Source of the DNA: Oscillospiraceae bacterium
GTDB lineage: Bacteria; Bacillota; Clostridia; Oscillospirales; Ruminococcaceae
Direction of reading: 5' to 3'
NCBI GenBank assembly: GCA_019416775.1
Contig: DXWR01000180.1
Coordinates: 1-10,578, forward strand
DNA: 10,578 nt
Part shown: positions 1-7,900 of the stretch, piece by piece
Numbering within the stretch: the stretch's first letter is position 1
How the letters are laid out: each line of letters opens with the position of its first letter
Position numbers and translations under genes: made by a program
Notes under the pieces: model-generated
The model's input: the letters and a program-made list of their open reading frames with translations, nothing else
Databases searched by the model: none
What the model was told of the DNA's origin: nothing

Positions 1-577
1 GTACCGGAAGGATCAAAGGGGTGCTGTTGGACAGCCAAAAGGTGATCCCTCCGCAGCAGCCTTGGAAAAAACAGCCCATCCGCACACAGGCCAGCAGAAT
101 CAGGCCAAAGGGGGTGCAATAATCCAACAGCGTCCCCATGGAAAGGGGGCTGCACTTCCCTGCTACGGCCCCGGCGGCCAGCACCAAAAAGATGGCGCCA
201 AACAGGGACATACCGTCCAGGCCGATACCGTAAACCAGCACGGTGTGGATATTTTCCAGCAGGTAGAGCAGCTTCCCTCCCACAAAGGCCAGCAGGAAAA
301 AGGCAAGAGGAATCACTACCGCCGCCCAACTGCACAAACCGTATTGCTTACGGCGAAACCAGCCCAGCACCAAAGTCAGGCCAAAGCCAAAGAGCATCAG
401 TCCCCAATACAGATAGCGGCCAAGGGAATGGTAGGCAAAGGTGCCCCCGTAGCCTACAAAATCAAAGAAATAATCCAGATGCACTGAAGTGAGGACATCG
501 CAGAGAAACAGCAGGGCGAACACCAGCACAGCTGCTGCCAGCCACAAAGGCAGGTGGAGTTTTTTCCAAAGTTTCAA
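1..577 (-). CDS. Lgt-family (prolipoprotein diacylglyceryl transferase-like) membrane protein, 3' end off the window
   Basis: The visible 192 residues are very hydrophobic, with several probable membrane helices (about residues 11-30, 52-72, 82-106, 112-140, 152-170). Two blocks recall Lgt, the inner-membrane enzyme that moves diacylglycerol from phosphatidylglycerol to the lipobox cysteine: DGMSLFGA at 121-128 (Lgt usually GGMSFHGG) and RMGCFFQGCCGG at 166-177 (Lgt usually RIGNFINGELWG). The Arg of the second block is kept, but the His of the first is Phe, and the Asn and Glu of the second are both Cys. Such Cys-rich Lgt relatives occur in Firmicutes and their substrate is unclear, so I do not call it lgt. 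The start is TTG at 577, because GGGAGG lies 9 nt upstream and no in-frame ATG exists between it and the preceding gene's stop. It lies 39 bp after the VWA gene with no terminator between, so the two are probably co-transcribed. The C-terminal part is missing. Confidence 0.72.
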   Translation of the reverse strand, partial: MKLWKKLHLPLWLAAAVLVFALLFLCDVLTSVHLDYFFDFVGYGGTFAYHSLGRYLYWGLMLFGFGLTLVLGWFRRKQYGLCSWAAVVIPLAFFLLAFVGGKLLYLLENIHTVLVYGIGLDGMSLFGAIFLVLAAGAVAGKCSPLSMGTLLDYCTPFGLILLACVRMGCFFQGCCGGITFWLSNSTPLILPV

Positions 578-586
578 AGATTCTTT

Positions 587-592
587 CCTCCC
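587..592 (-). promoter_or_regulatory. Ribosome binding site deciding the TTG start of the Lgt-like gene
   Basis: GGGAGG on the minus strand, 9 nt before TTG at 577. The nearby ATG at 597 is in another frame and reaches a stop after seven codons, so this site supports the TTG start. Confidence 0.6.
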
Positions 593-616
593 AACATGGT
601 TTTCATCCCGGTAGGA

Positions 617-3600
617 TCACCTGCCTCCGGCGCCGCCTCCCCCACCTCCATCGCCTCCGCCATCAGAAAAGCCGGAAGCATCCGGGGTCTGATAGAGTTG
701 GTAAGTTTGCAGCAGCTGCTGGCATTTGGCTTGATTGGCTTCACAGTCTTCCACGCGGTAGATGATATCGGCAAACAGCCATTCCAGCAAAAAGCTGTTG
801 GCTTGGTCCGCTTCCACCATCTTTGTTTCGCTTTGGTTGCGCAGGACCAGCAGGTTTAGGAAGTACATCATGGTGGTCTCCCCATCCTCACTGTAGAACA
901 CCCAACGGCCGTCTGCCAGGGAACCGTTTCCGGCTTCCAGATAGTTTTGATAGGTAGATCCTAGGATGTCCCCGGATTTAGCCACAGCGTACAGTTCAGA
1001 ACAAGCTTGCGCCACGTCCGCCATATTAAAAGCAATATTGCCAAAGGCGCGGATCAATTCCACGATCATGCCGGGAGCGCCCAACGTACCAATAAATCCA
1101 TGGACGGCTTCTCCCACTGCAGCACTGGCGATGGGCAGTGTGTTTTGATACTGGCCCAAGAAAGCAGTAAAGGAGGTCATGTCTTCCGCATAGGTGGTCT
1201 GCATCCGGTATTTTAGATTGCTGGCCGCTGTCCGGAGATTGGCGTCGTCGCTCTGGGCCTCGATGGCATCCAGGATATAGATGTTTTCGGCAATGAGATC
1301 CAAATTGGCGCAAAGGGTGGCAAAATCCTTATAAGACTGCAGCCCGACCTGTACCACTTCTGCTATGTCAAAAAGCAGCCCTACGCCGTTTGCGATTTTC
1401 AAACCGGTGTTCAGTGTCTTTAACTGTTTGGTGACCTGGATGCTGTTGCTGAAGGAATCCTCCACCAAAGCGGCATCGTTGTAGGCGTCGAACAGACGTG
1501 CGCAGACGTTGTAGTAGTCATCCGCATTGGCAAAGTAAGAGGGATCCACCTTCAGCCAAGCCCCGTCCAGCTGCCGGACATAGGAAGAGAGGGCCTGGAG
1601 GTTTTCTTTGGTATAGAGGTTTTCCAGGGGCTTGAAGTTTTCTTCATAGAAATTGGTAAACTCATCCAAGCCGGTTTGGTCAATGATGGTGCAGACATTT
1701 TTCAGGAAGGTGGCACAGCCCTCCAATTCTTCGGAACTGACACCGGCAGCATCTCCCAAAGAATTCAGCTTGGCATCCACCTGGTCCAGCATGGCATTGA
1801 GCAGATCCCAAGCCAGTTCCTGGGCACTGGACAGTTCCTTGCCCTGGACCACCTGGTCGTCCAAGGCGTCAAAATAATGGATCAGGCTGTTTTCGTACAG
1901 CAGGGACTGGTCATAGCTGGTGCCGAAGAAGATGTTGCCGATGTACACCGAGCCCCGCTCCAGCGTGCCTAAAATCATGCTGTCAAACAGGCTGCGGTAC
2001 TTTTCCGAAACGAAATTGTCGCTGGTAGTGGCCCAGGTCACATCCGCTTCCAAGGCATCCAAATTGTTCTTCAAGGGGCTGGTGCCGTAAACCCGCAGCT
2101 CCTGGTAATCGTCTAAGTTATCGCTGTCGGAATTTTTCACCGTGGGATAGGAGTGGATCAAAGCATAGACGCCCCGGTCATTTTCCACAATCTGAATTTC
2201 TTCCCCGTTGAGCAGTCCGTCTCCATCCAAATCGGCGCTGGCCTGCACCTCTTCATAGGTGGCGTTGCCGAACACCATCTGTCCGGTACCGGAACCCATG
2301 GCGTTTTCGCAAAGTTTCTGGGTGTAGTAATCGGAGATGCCGTCCCCATTGCTGTCCAGCTGGGTGTCGATGGTAACCGACTCGATTTCGTCGTAAATAT
2401 CCTCAATGGGAACTGCATCGGGATCCTGTTCCGCTTCCCCGGTTTCGCTGGCGGTGGCAAGGTAGTAGTTGCCGCCGGTGCCGCTGGCAATGCGGCGGAG
2501 CAGATCGGTGTCTACATCCCCGCTGCCCACCAGGCCCACGGTGTGGATCACGATACCCCGGTTCACTGCTTCGGCAATGAGGGTGTCGTAGCTTTCCGAA
2601 ACTTCCGTGTCGGCGCCATCGGTGAGGAAGATAATAAACTGGTTGGGGGCGGCGGAGTTATTGAGTTCGTTCAATGCCTGACGGATCCCCGCAGAACCAT
2701 TGGTGCCTGCGGTGGTGTCACTGCCGGCACAGCCGCCGCCGTCGCTGTTTTCAATGCCGTCGATGGTGTTGTACAGCGATTGCTTGTCGTCGGTCAGCGG
2801 CATCACCAATTCTCCGATGGAGGTAAACTGCACCAAGGCGGCGTGGTCCACCCCATCCCGGAGTTTTTCGATAAATTCTTTGGTCACCGTTTTCCGCAGG
2901 CCTTGAGGATCGTTGCTGTCCATACTGGCGGAACGGTCGATGACGAACACCACATCAATGGCGCCTTCCTGATACTGGCTGGGACGGATGATGTCGTTGT
3001 TCCACACATCCTCCACCAGCCGGTGGTTGAGCAGCACATAGATTCCGGACTGGGACACTGTGCCGGTGACGGTGCCGTCGGATACGGTGGCTCCTTCCAC
3101 CGGCTCCAAGCACTGGGTCTCTTCGTTATAAAAATACATGGTGGGGGTTTCCCCTTCTTCCAGTTGGGAAGAATCATAGGGAAGGGTCAAATCGGCGGTA
3201 TGCCCTTCTTCCACTTCCAGCTGAACCGGTTCACTGCCGATATAACCGGGGGTAGACTCTCCAATGCCGCTGTCTTCCGGGGCGGCAGAGATCTGGACCT
3301 CCCCATCGGAAGTGGCAGAGCTGCCCTCCGGAGCTGTGGTGGAATCCGTTGCAGTGGGGAAGGAATCCTGAGGAGTGGTGGGATCGTAGCCATTGTTCAC
3401 TTCCCAGTCATCATCCCGGCCGTCCCCATCGGTGTTGGTGTTGTTGGGGTCGGTGTGATGGGTGTTGACCTCTTCCCCGTCGGAGATCCCATCTCCGTCG
3501 CTGTCAATGGCAATGGGATTGGTATTGTATTCATGGAGTTCCTGGGAGTTGGTCAGTCCATCTCCGTCCAGATCCTCTTCTCCATCGGAAGTGCCGTTTC

Positions 3601-4735
3601 CATCGGTGTCGGCTAAGGTGGGATCGGTGCCGGTCACTGCCATTTCCTCGTAATCGGTGAGGCCGTCTCCATCGGTATCGGGGTTTTGGGGATCGGTGTG
3701 GTACATCTCTTCCAGGAAATTCAACACGCCGTCTTCATCGTCGTCGCCCCGGTCTACCTCCAGGTTTTCCATGTTTTCTTCGTTGATGTTGTTGACGGTG
3801 GTGACGGATTCTTCGGTTTGGCCGTCCTCATAGGTCACCGTCACTTGGATCTCATTGACCCCCACAACCAGGGGCATATCCGGCACCGACCACTCTTCTG
3901 CCGGGGTGATTTCCTGGGAAAAGAGCTGGTTGCCGTTGATATCCAGCACGGTGCAGATGGCTTCCTCTACCGATTCCGGATGGTTCATGGTGCCTTTCAG
4001 GCCGGTGATGTGCTGCGAGAGGAGGTAGATGTCCCGGGAGGCGTCATACACCATGCCGGTTTTATCCACCACTAAATTGTCCCGCTGGCTGGCAATTTCC
4101 CCGTACCGCACTTTCGAGGAAAGGGCCATCTGGGCGTCTTCCACATTGACGGTTTGTTCCAGAGAAATCTCGGTATAGCTGCGCCGCACCGATAAAATCA
4201 AATCCCCAATGGGCAGCACCAAGGCAAACATCGCTACACTGAGCAGGATGGCCACTAATTTCTTTTCCTGTTTTTTCCGAATGGCCAGCACCAATACGGT
4301 AATGCTCAAAGCCAGCAGCAGCACCGCCACCGCAATGGCAATCAGCTCCGGCCATTCCAACACCGGTTGAGAAGCAGCAGATTGGGAAGTTGGCCCCGCC
4401 TGAGGGTCAATGGCTTCATACACCGTTTTTAGCGTCACCGCTTCCCCGGCCCGAAGCTGCTCTACCTGCATACTGCTTTGGGTGTCCTCCGACAAGCGGT
4501 AACCTTGAGGAACCGGATTGGTAAGTTCCAGGTTGGAGACGGTTTTGTCGTTGGTGTTTTCCGCCACCAAAGTCATCATAATTTTGCTGTCGCTGAGGTA
4601 TTCCCGCTGGTTCGCGGTTGCGGTGACCTTCACGCCGTCCCGCTCTCCGCTGGCTGCCGACACCGGCACAGCGGCCATGGCAAAGAGCAGCGCCAAAACC
4701 GCCAGCAGCGCCCCCAATTTTTTGAGCCGTTTCAT
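617..4735 (-). CDS. Large exported VWA-domain protein with thrombospondin type 3 repeats and membrane hairpin
   Basis: A 1372-residue surface protein of unknown role, perhaps a calcium-dependent adhesin or matrix/ligand-binding protein. In order: signal peptide (1-27, KRLKK then a hydrophobic core, VPVSA cleavage site, no lipobox Cys); beta-type domain resembling DUF11/CARDB-like modules (about 33-110); two membrane helices (131-152 and 160-182) joined by RKKQEKK, which by positive-inside puts both flanks outside; beta-type region (190-320); six TSP3-like repeats (331-442); Thr/Ser/Pro-rich linker (about 454-490); second beta-type region; VWA domain (about 592-785) with complete MIDAS: D600-x-S602-x-S604, T678, D706; three more TSP3-like repeats (794-876); unrecognised, mostly helical region (about 893-1358); glycine-rich tail ending in GGR. 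There is no LPXTG motif. I chose ATG at 4735 because AAAGGAG lies 10 nt upstream and the signal peptide then begins properly; an in-frame TTG at 4771 would add 12 unlikely residues. It has its own promoter and is followed closely by the Lgt-like gene. Domain calls are firm, function is not. Confidence 0.9.
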   Translation of the reverse strand: MKRLKKLGALLAVLALLFAMAAVPVSAASGERDGVKVTATANQREYLSDSKIMMTLVAENTNDKTVSNLELTNPVPQGYRLSEDTQSSMQVEQLRAGEAVTLKTVYEAIDPQAGPTSQSAASQPVLEWPELIAIAVAVLLLALSITVLVLAIRKKQEKKLVAILLSVAMFALVLPIGDLILSVRRSYTEISLEQTVNVEDAQMALSSKVRYGEIASQRDNLVVDKTGMVYDASRDIYLLSQHITGLKGTMNHPESVEEAICTVLDINGNQLFSQEITPAEEWSVPDMPLVVGVNEIQVTVTYEDGQTEESVTTVNNINEENMENLEVDRGDDDEDGVLNFLEEMYHTDPQNPDTDGDGLTDYEEMAVTGTDPTLADTDGNGTSDGEEDLDGDGLTNSQELHEYNTNPIAIDSDGDGISDGEEVNTHHTDPNNTNTDGDGRDDDWEVNNGYDPTTPQDSFPTATDSTTAPEGSSATSDGEVQISAAPEDSGIGESTPGYIGSEPVQLEVEEGHTADLTLPYDSSQLEEGETPTMYFYNEETQCLEPVEGATVSDGTVTGTVSQSGIYVLLNHRLVEDVWNNDIIRPSQYQEGAIDVVFVIDRSASMDSNDPQGLRKTVTKEFIEKLRDGVDHAALVQFTSIGELVMPLTDDKQSLYNTIDGIENSDGGGCAGSDTTAGTNGSAGIRQALNELNNSAAPNQFIIFLTDGADTEVSESYDTLIAEAVNRGIVIHTVGLVGSGDVDTDLLRRIASGTGGNYYLATASETGEAEQDPDAVPIEDIYDEIESVTIDTQLDSNGDGISDYYTQKLCENAMGSGTGQMVFGNATYEEVQASADLDGDGLLNGEEIQIVENDRGVYALIHSYPTVKNSDSDNLDDYQELRVYGTSPLKNNLDALEADVTWATTSDNFVSEKYRSLFDSMILGTLERGSVYIGNIFFGTSYDQSLLYENSLIHYFDALDDQVVQGKELSSAQELAWDLLNAMLDQVDAKLNSLGDAAGVSSEELEGCATFLKNVCTIIDQTGLDEFTNFYEENFKPLENLYTKENLQALSSYVRQLDGAWLKVDPSYFANADDYYNVCARLFDAYNDAALVEDSFSNSIQVTKQLKTLNTGLKIANGVGLLFDIAEVVQVGLQSYKDFATLCANLDLIAENIYILDAIEAQSDDANLRTAASNLKYRMQTTYAEDMTSFTAFLGQYQNTLPIASAAVGEAVHGFIGTLGAPGMIVELIRAFGNIAFNMADVAQACSELYAVAKSGDILGSTYQNYLEAGNGSLADGRWVFYSEDGETTMMYFLNLLVLRNQSETKMVEADQANSFLLEWLFADIIYRVEDCEANQAKCQQLLQTYQLYQTPDASGFSDGGGDGGGGGGAGGR
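2108..2356 (-). repeat. Second cluster of TSP3-like calcium-binding repeats (three units) after the VWA domain
   Basis: Coding repeats at residues 794-802 (DSNGDGISD), 835-843 (DLDGDGLLN) and 868-876 (NSDSDNLDD) of the VWA protein. The alternating acidic residues match the DxDxDGxxD calcium loop. The last unit has lost the central glycine and is degenerate. Units are about 33-41 residues apart, wider than in the first cluster. Confidence 0.75.
3410..3745 (-). repeat. First cluster of TSP3-like calcium-binding repeats (six units)
   Basis: Coding repeats at residues 331-339, 353-361, 376-384, 388-396, 411-419 and 434-442 of the VWA protein, typified by DTDGDGLTD and DSDGDGISD. Linkers carry the usual E-x(n)-T-D/N-P spacing (HTDP, GTDP, NTNP, HTDP). 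The DNA shows the repetition as recurring ccatcggtgt/ctccatc blocks on the plus strand. By family knowledge these loops bind calcium and stiffen a stalk between the membrane hairpin and the VWA domain. Confidence 0.9.
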
Positions 4736-4745
4736 TCTTTCACAG

Positions 4746-4752
4746 CTCCTTT
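4746..4752 (-). promoter_or_regulatory. Ribosome binding site deciding the ATG start of the VWA protein
   Basis: AAAGGAG on the minus strand ends 10 nt before ATG at 4735. A second AGGAG lies directly upstream (4753-4757) but is too far from the ATG to be the better match. The alternative TTG at 4771 has no comparable site. Confidence 0.65.
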
Positions 4753-4807
4753 CTCCTGTTTTTCCAGACAAAAATCATCTGGACTGATTCATTTTACTTC
4801 TAAAACC

Positions 4808-4836
4808 AGTATAAAAAATTTGCCCTTTTCTGTCAA
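4808..4836 (-). promoter_or_regulatory. Probable sigma-A-type promoter for the VWA / Lgt-like unit
   Basis: On the minus strand TTGACA (4831-4836) and TATACT (4808-4813) are separated by exactly 17 bp. The -35 is perfect and the -10 differs from TATAAT at one position. It lies between the polC terminator and the VWA gene, giving a predicted transcript start near 4801 and a leader of about 65 nt. No operator or riboswitch fold was recognised in the leader, which suggests strong basal expression. Confidence 0.85.
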
Positions 4837-4864
4837 GCAAAGGAAAGAAATTCCTCTTTTCTAC

Positions 4865-4900
4865 AAAAAATCCGCCTCCCTGATCAAACAGAAAGGCGGA
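4865..4900 (-). terminator. Rho-independent terminator after polC
   Basis: On the minus strand TCCGCCTTTCT pairs with AGGGAGGCGGA to give an 11-bp stem (two G-U pairs) with an 8-nt loop, followed by six T residues. It begins 8 bp after the polC stop codon. The opposite direction lacks a T tract after the hairpin, so it acts only for minus-strand transcription. Confidence 0.92.
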
Positions 4901-4908
4901 TATTTAAA

Positions 4909-7900
4909 CTAGAAGGAAAAGAGGGTCATCTGGCTGGTTTTCGGCATCCCCTGGAAGGTGCCCAACTGGTCCAGCAGTTCAATCACCGATTTGGACACCC
5001 CGCTGCGGCGGGTGACATCGTCCACCGAAATATATTTGCCCTGTTTTCCCGCTTCGTAAAGATTATTGGCGGCGGCTTCCCCGATGCCCTTCACCGCAGC
5101 AAAAGGCAGGCGGATTTTGCCGTCTTCAATCTGATACTTGGTGGCGTGGGATTTATACAGGTCCACTGGCAGGAAGGAAAAGCCCCGGCAAAGCATCTCG
5201 TTGATGAGAAGACTGGTGTTAAATTCATCTTCTTCCTTGACGCTGCGTTCGTTGCCCTTGGCCATCAGCTGCTGAAGTCGGAAACGGATGGCTTCCTTGC
5301 CTTTTACCGCGTTTTCCACATCGAAATCCCCGTTTCGCACTGTAAAATAGGAAGCGTAAAACTCCAAGGGATAGTAGATCTTATACCATCCCAGCCGAAT
5401 GGCGGAAATATCGTAGGCAGCGGCGTGGGCTTTGGGGAACATGTACTTAATCTTCATACAGCTGTCAATGTACCAGTCCTCTACCCCATGGTCCTTCATG
5501 GCTTTGATATGCTCTTCAGTAAGCAGCTTTTTCGCTTTGCCTTTCCGGGTGATTTCCATGATCTTAAAAGCCATATCCGGTTCCAAGCCCTTTTGGATCA
5601 GGTAGGTCATAATGCTGTCACGAGTACCGATAACCTCGGAGATGGTGCAGGTGCCGTTTTTAATCAGCTCCTGGGCGTTGCCCAGCCACACGTCGGTGCC
5701 GTGGGACAAGCCGGAAATCTGCAGCAGGTCGTTGAAGGTCTTTGGCTGCGCATCGATGAGCATCTGCCGCACAAAGGGGGTGCCCAGTTCCGGCAGGGCG
5801 AAGGTGCCGGTTTCGGAGAAGATTTCCTCCGGCGTCACTCCCAATTCCTTGGTGGAGGTGAGCAGACTGTACACCCGGGGATCGTTCATAGGCACATCCA
5901 GCACGCTGGTGTGGGTCAAATCCTCCAAGTGTTTATAGTGGGTGGGGCCAACGTGGCCCAGCTGGTCCAGCTTTAGGATGGTGTCGTGGAGGGAATGGAA
6001 GTCGAAGTGGGTGGTGATGTTGTCGCTGTCCGCCTTATCCGCGGGATGCTGCACGGGGGTAAAGTCGTAGACTTCGTAGTCGTTGGGCACAACCACCATG
6101 CCGCCGGGGTGCTGGCCGGTGGTGCGCTTCACGCCGGTGCAGCCGATGGTCAGCCGGTTTTCTTCCGCCCGGCTCACCACCATCCCCTTTTCTTCCAGGT
6201 ACTTCTTCACATAGCCGTAAGCAGTTTTATCCTGAAGGGAAGAGATGGTGCCGGCCTTAAACACGTGATCCTTGCCGAACAGGGTCTCGGTGTAACGGTG
6301 GGAGCGGGACTGGTATTCATCGGCAAAATTCAGGTCAATATCGGGAGATTTATCTCCCTTAAAGCCCAAGAAGGTTTCAAAGGGGATGTTGTGTCCGTCC
6401 CCTTTCATTTTGGCCCCGCAGTTGGGGCAATTTTTGTCCGGGAGGTCAAATCCCGAACCCACGCTGCCGTCGGTGATAAATTCGCTGTGCTTGCAGTTGG
6501 GGCAGCGGTAATGAGGCGGCAGGGGATTTACTTCCGAAATGCCGGACATACTGGCCACCAAGGAAGAACCAACGCTTCCCCGGCTGCCCACCTGATAGCC
6601 GTCCTCCACCGACTTTTGCACCAGCTTTTGGGCGATCATATAAAGCACTGCAAATCCGTTTTTGATGATGCTGTTCAGCTCGGTTTCCAACCGCTTCTGC
6701 ACGATCTCCGGCAGCGGATCGCCGTACAGCTCCTTGGCATGGCTCCAAGTGATTTCCTGAAGCTGCTCCTCACTGCCGGGAATGGATGGCGGATAGGTGC
6801 CTTTGGGAATGGGGCGCACATCAGGGGAGATCATGTCGGCAATCCGATTGGGATTCTCAATCACCACCTGACGGGCAGTTTCCTCTCCCAGATACGCAAA
6901 TTCATCCAGCATCTCCCGGGTGGTGTGGAGGTATAAAGGCGGCTGGTAGGCGGCATCGTCAAAACCTTGGCCGGTCATGAGGATTTCCCGGAAAATGGCG
7001 TCGGAGGGGTCCAAAAAGTGAACGTCACAGGTCGCCACCACCGGCTTATTCAAGGCTTTGCCCAAATTTACCACAGTGCGGTTGTAGTCACGGATCACAT
7101 CCTCGTTTTCCACTCGGCCGGTGCGCACCAGATAGGCGTTGTTCCCTACCGGCTGGATCTCCAAATAATCATAGTAGGAGGCGATTTCCAGCAGTTTTTC
7201 CCAGGGCAAACCGCTGACGATCGCCTGGTACAATTCCCCGGCTTCGCAGGCACTGCCCAGCAGCAATCCTTCCCGGTACTGGTTCAGCACCGATTTTGGG
7301 ATTCTTGGCTTTTTGTAAAAATAATTCAGATGGGAAAAGCTGATGAGACGATAGAGATTTTTCAGGCCAACGCTGTTCTGCACCAGGATAATCTGGTGGT
7401 AGGGGCGAAGTTTTTTGAGCTGTTCCTCATAAGGCAGCTGCTCTGTTTCCCGGAAAGCGGGGGTAATTTCGCTGAATTTGGAAAGGTGGTGCTGTTCCAC
7501 CAGCATTTTGCTCAGCTTCAGCCAAATTTCCGCCAGAATCATGGCGTCCTCGCTGCCTCGGTGATGCTGGAAGGGACCTAATTTCAGGTGCTCCGCCACC
7601 AGGTTGAGCTTGACCCGGCGAAGTTTGGGCAGCAGCTTCCGGCAAAGAGGAACTGTATCCAGATAGGTGCAGGTAAGCTCCATTCCCTGGCGCTGTGCCG
7701 CCGCTTCCAAAAAGCCTACATCGAAGGGGGCATTGTGAGCAATGAAGATGGGGTCTTCCCCGCAAAACTTGAAAAATTCCTTCAAGGCTTCTTCTTCCAA
7801 CGGCGCATCGGTGAGCATACTCTCCTCGATGCCGGTGAGATCGGTAATCTTTTCCGGCAGGGAGCGCTGCGGGTTGACGTAGGTGTCAAACTCCTCTAAA

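Noticed and set aside
62..487. A 141-codon plus-strand open frame near the left edge
   Set aside because: Its product is low-complexity, Gln/Lys/His-rich, and antisense to the Lgt-like membrane protein.
578..616. Possible terminator between the VWA gene and the Lgt-like gene
   Set aside because: No inverted repeat followed by T residues is present in these 39 bases.
2153..3616. A 487-codon open frame on the plus strand opposite the VWA gene
   Set aside because: It lies wholly antisense to a gene with clear domains, and its Gly/Val/Ile-rich content is what the complement of Asp/Gly/Thr repeat codons gives. No ribosome binding site or family motif was seen.
4655..4735. Lipoprotein signal peptide in the VWA protein as a substrate for the adjacent Lgt-like protein
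   Set aside because: The signal peptide ends VPVSA-ASGE with no cysteine, so there is no lipobox.
4736..4771. Upstream TTG start (4771) adding 12 residues to the VWA protein
   Set aside because: It has no ribosome binding site, and the added residues would be encoded by the Shine-Dalgarno region of the ATG start and delay the signal peptide.
4764..4792. Five-codon upstream frame (4775-4792, MNQSR) and a 5-bp hairpin (CCAGA/TCTGG, 4764-4782) in the VWA leader
   Set aside because: The frame has no good ribosome binding site and the hairpin is too short and has no T tract or alternative partner to support attenuation.
5146..6936. Two long plus-strand open frames (5146-5976 and 5986-6936) opposite polC
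   Set aside because: They are antisense to the conserved polymerase core and show no recognisable motifs; GC-rich third positions on the sense strand explain the lack of stops.
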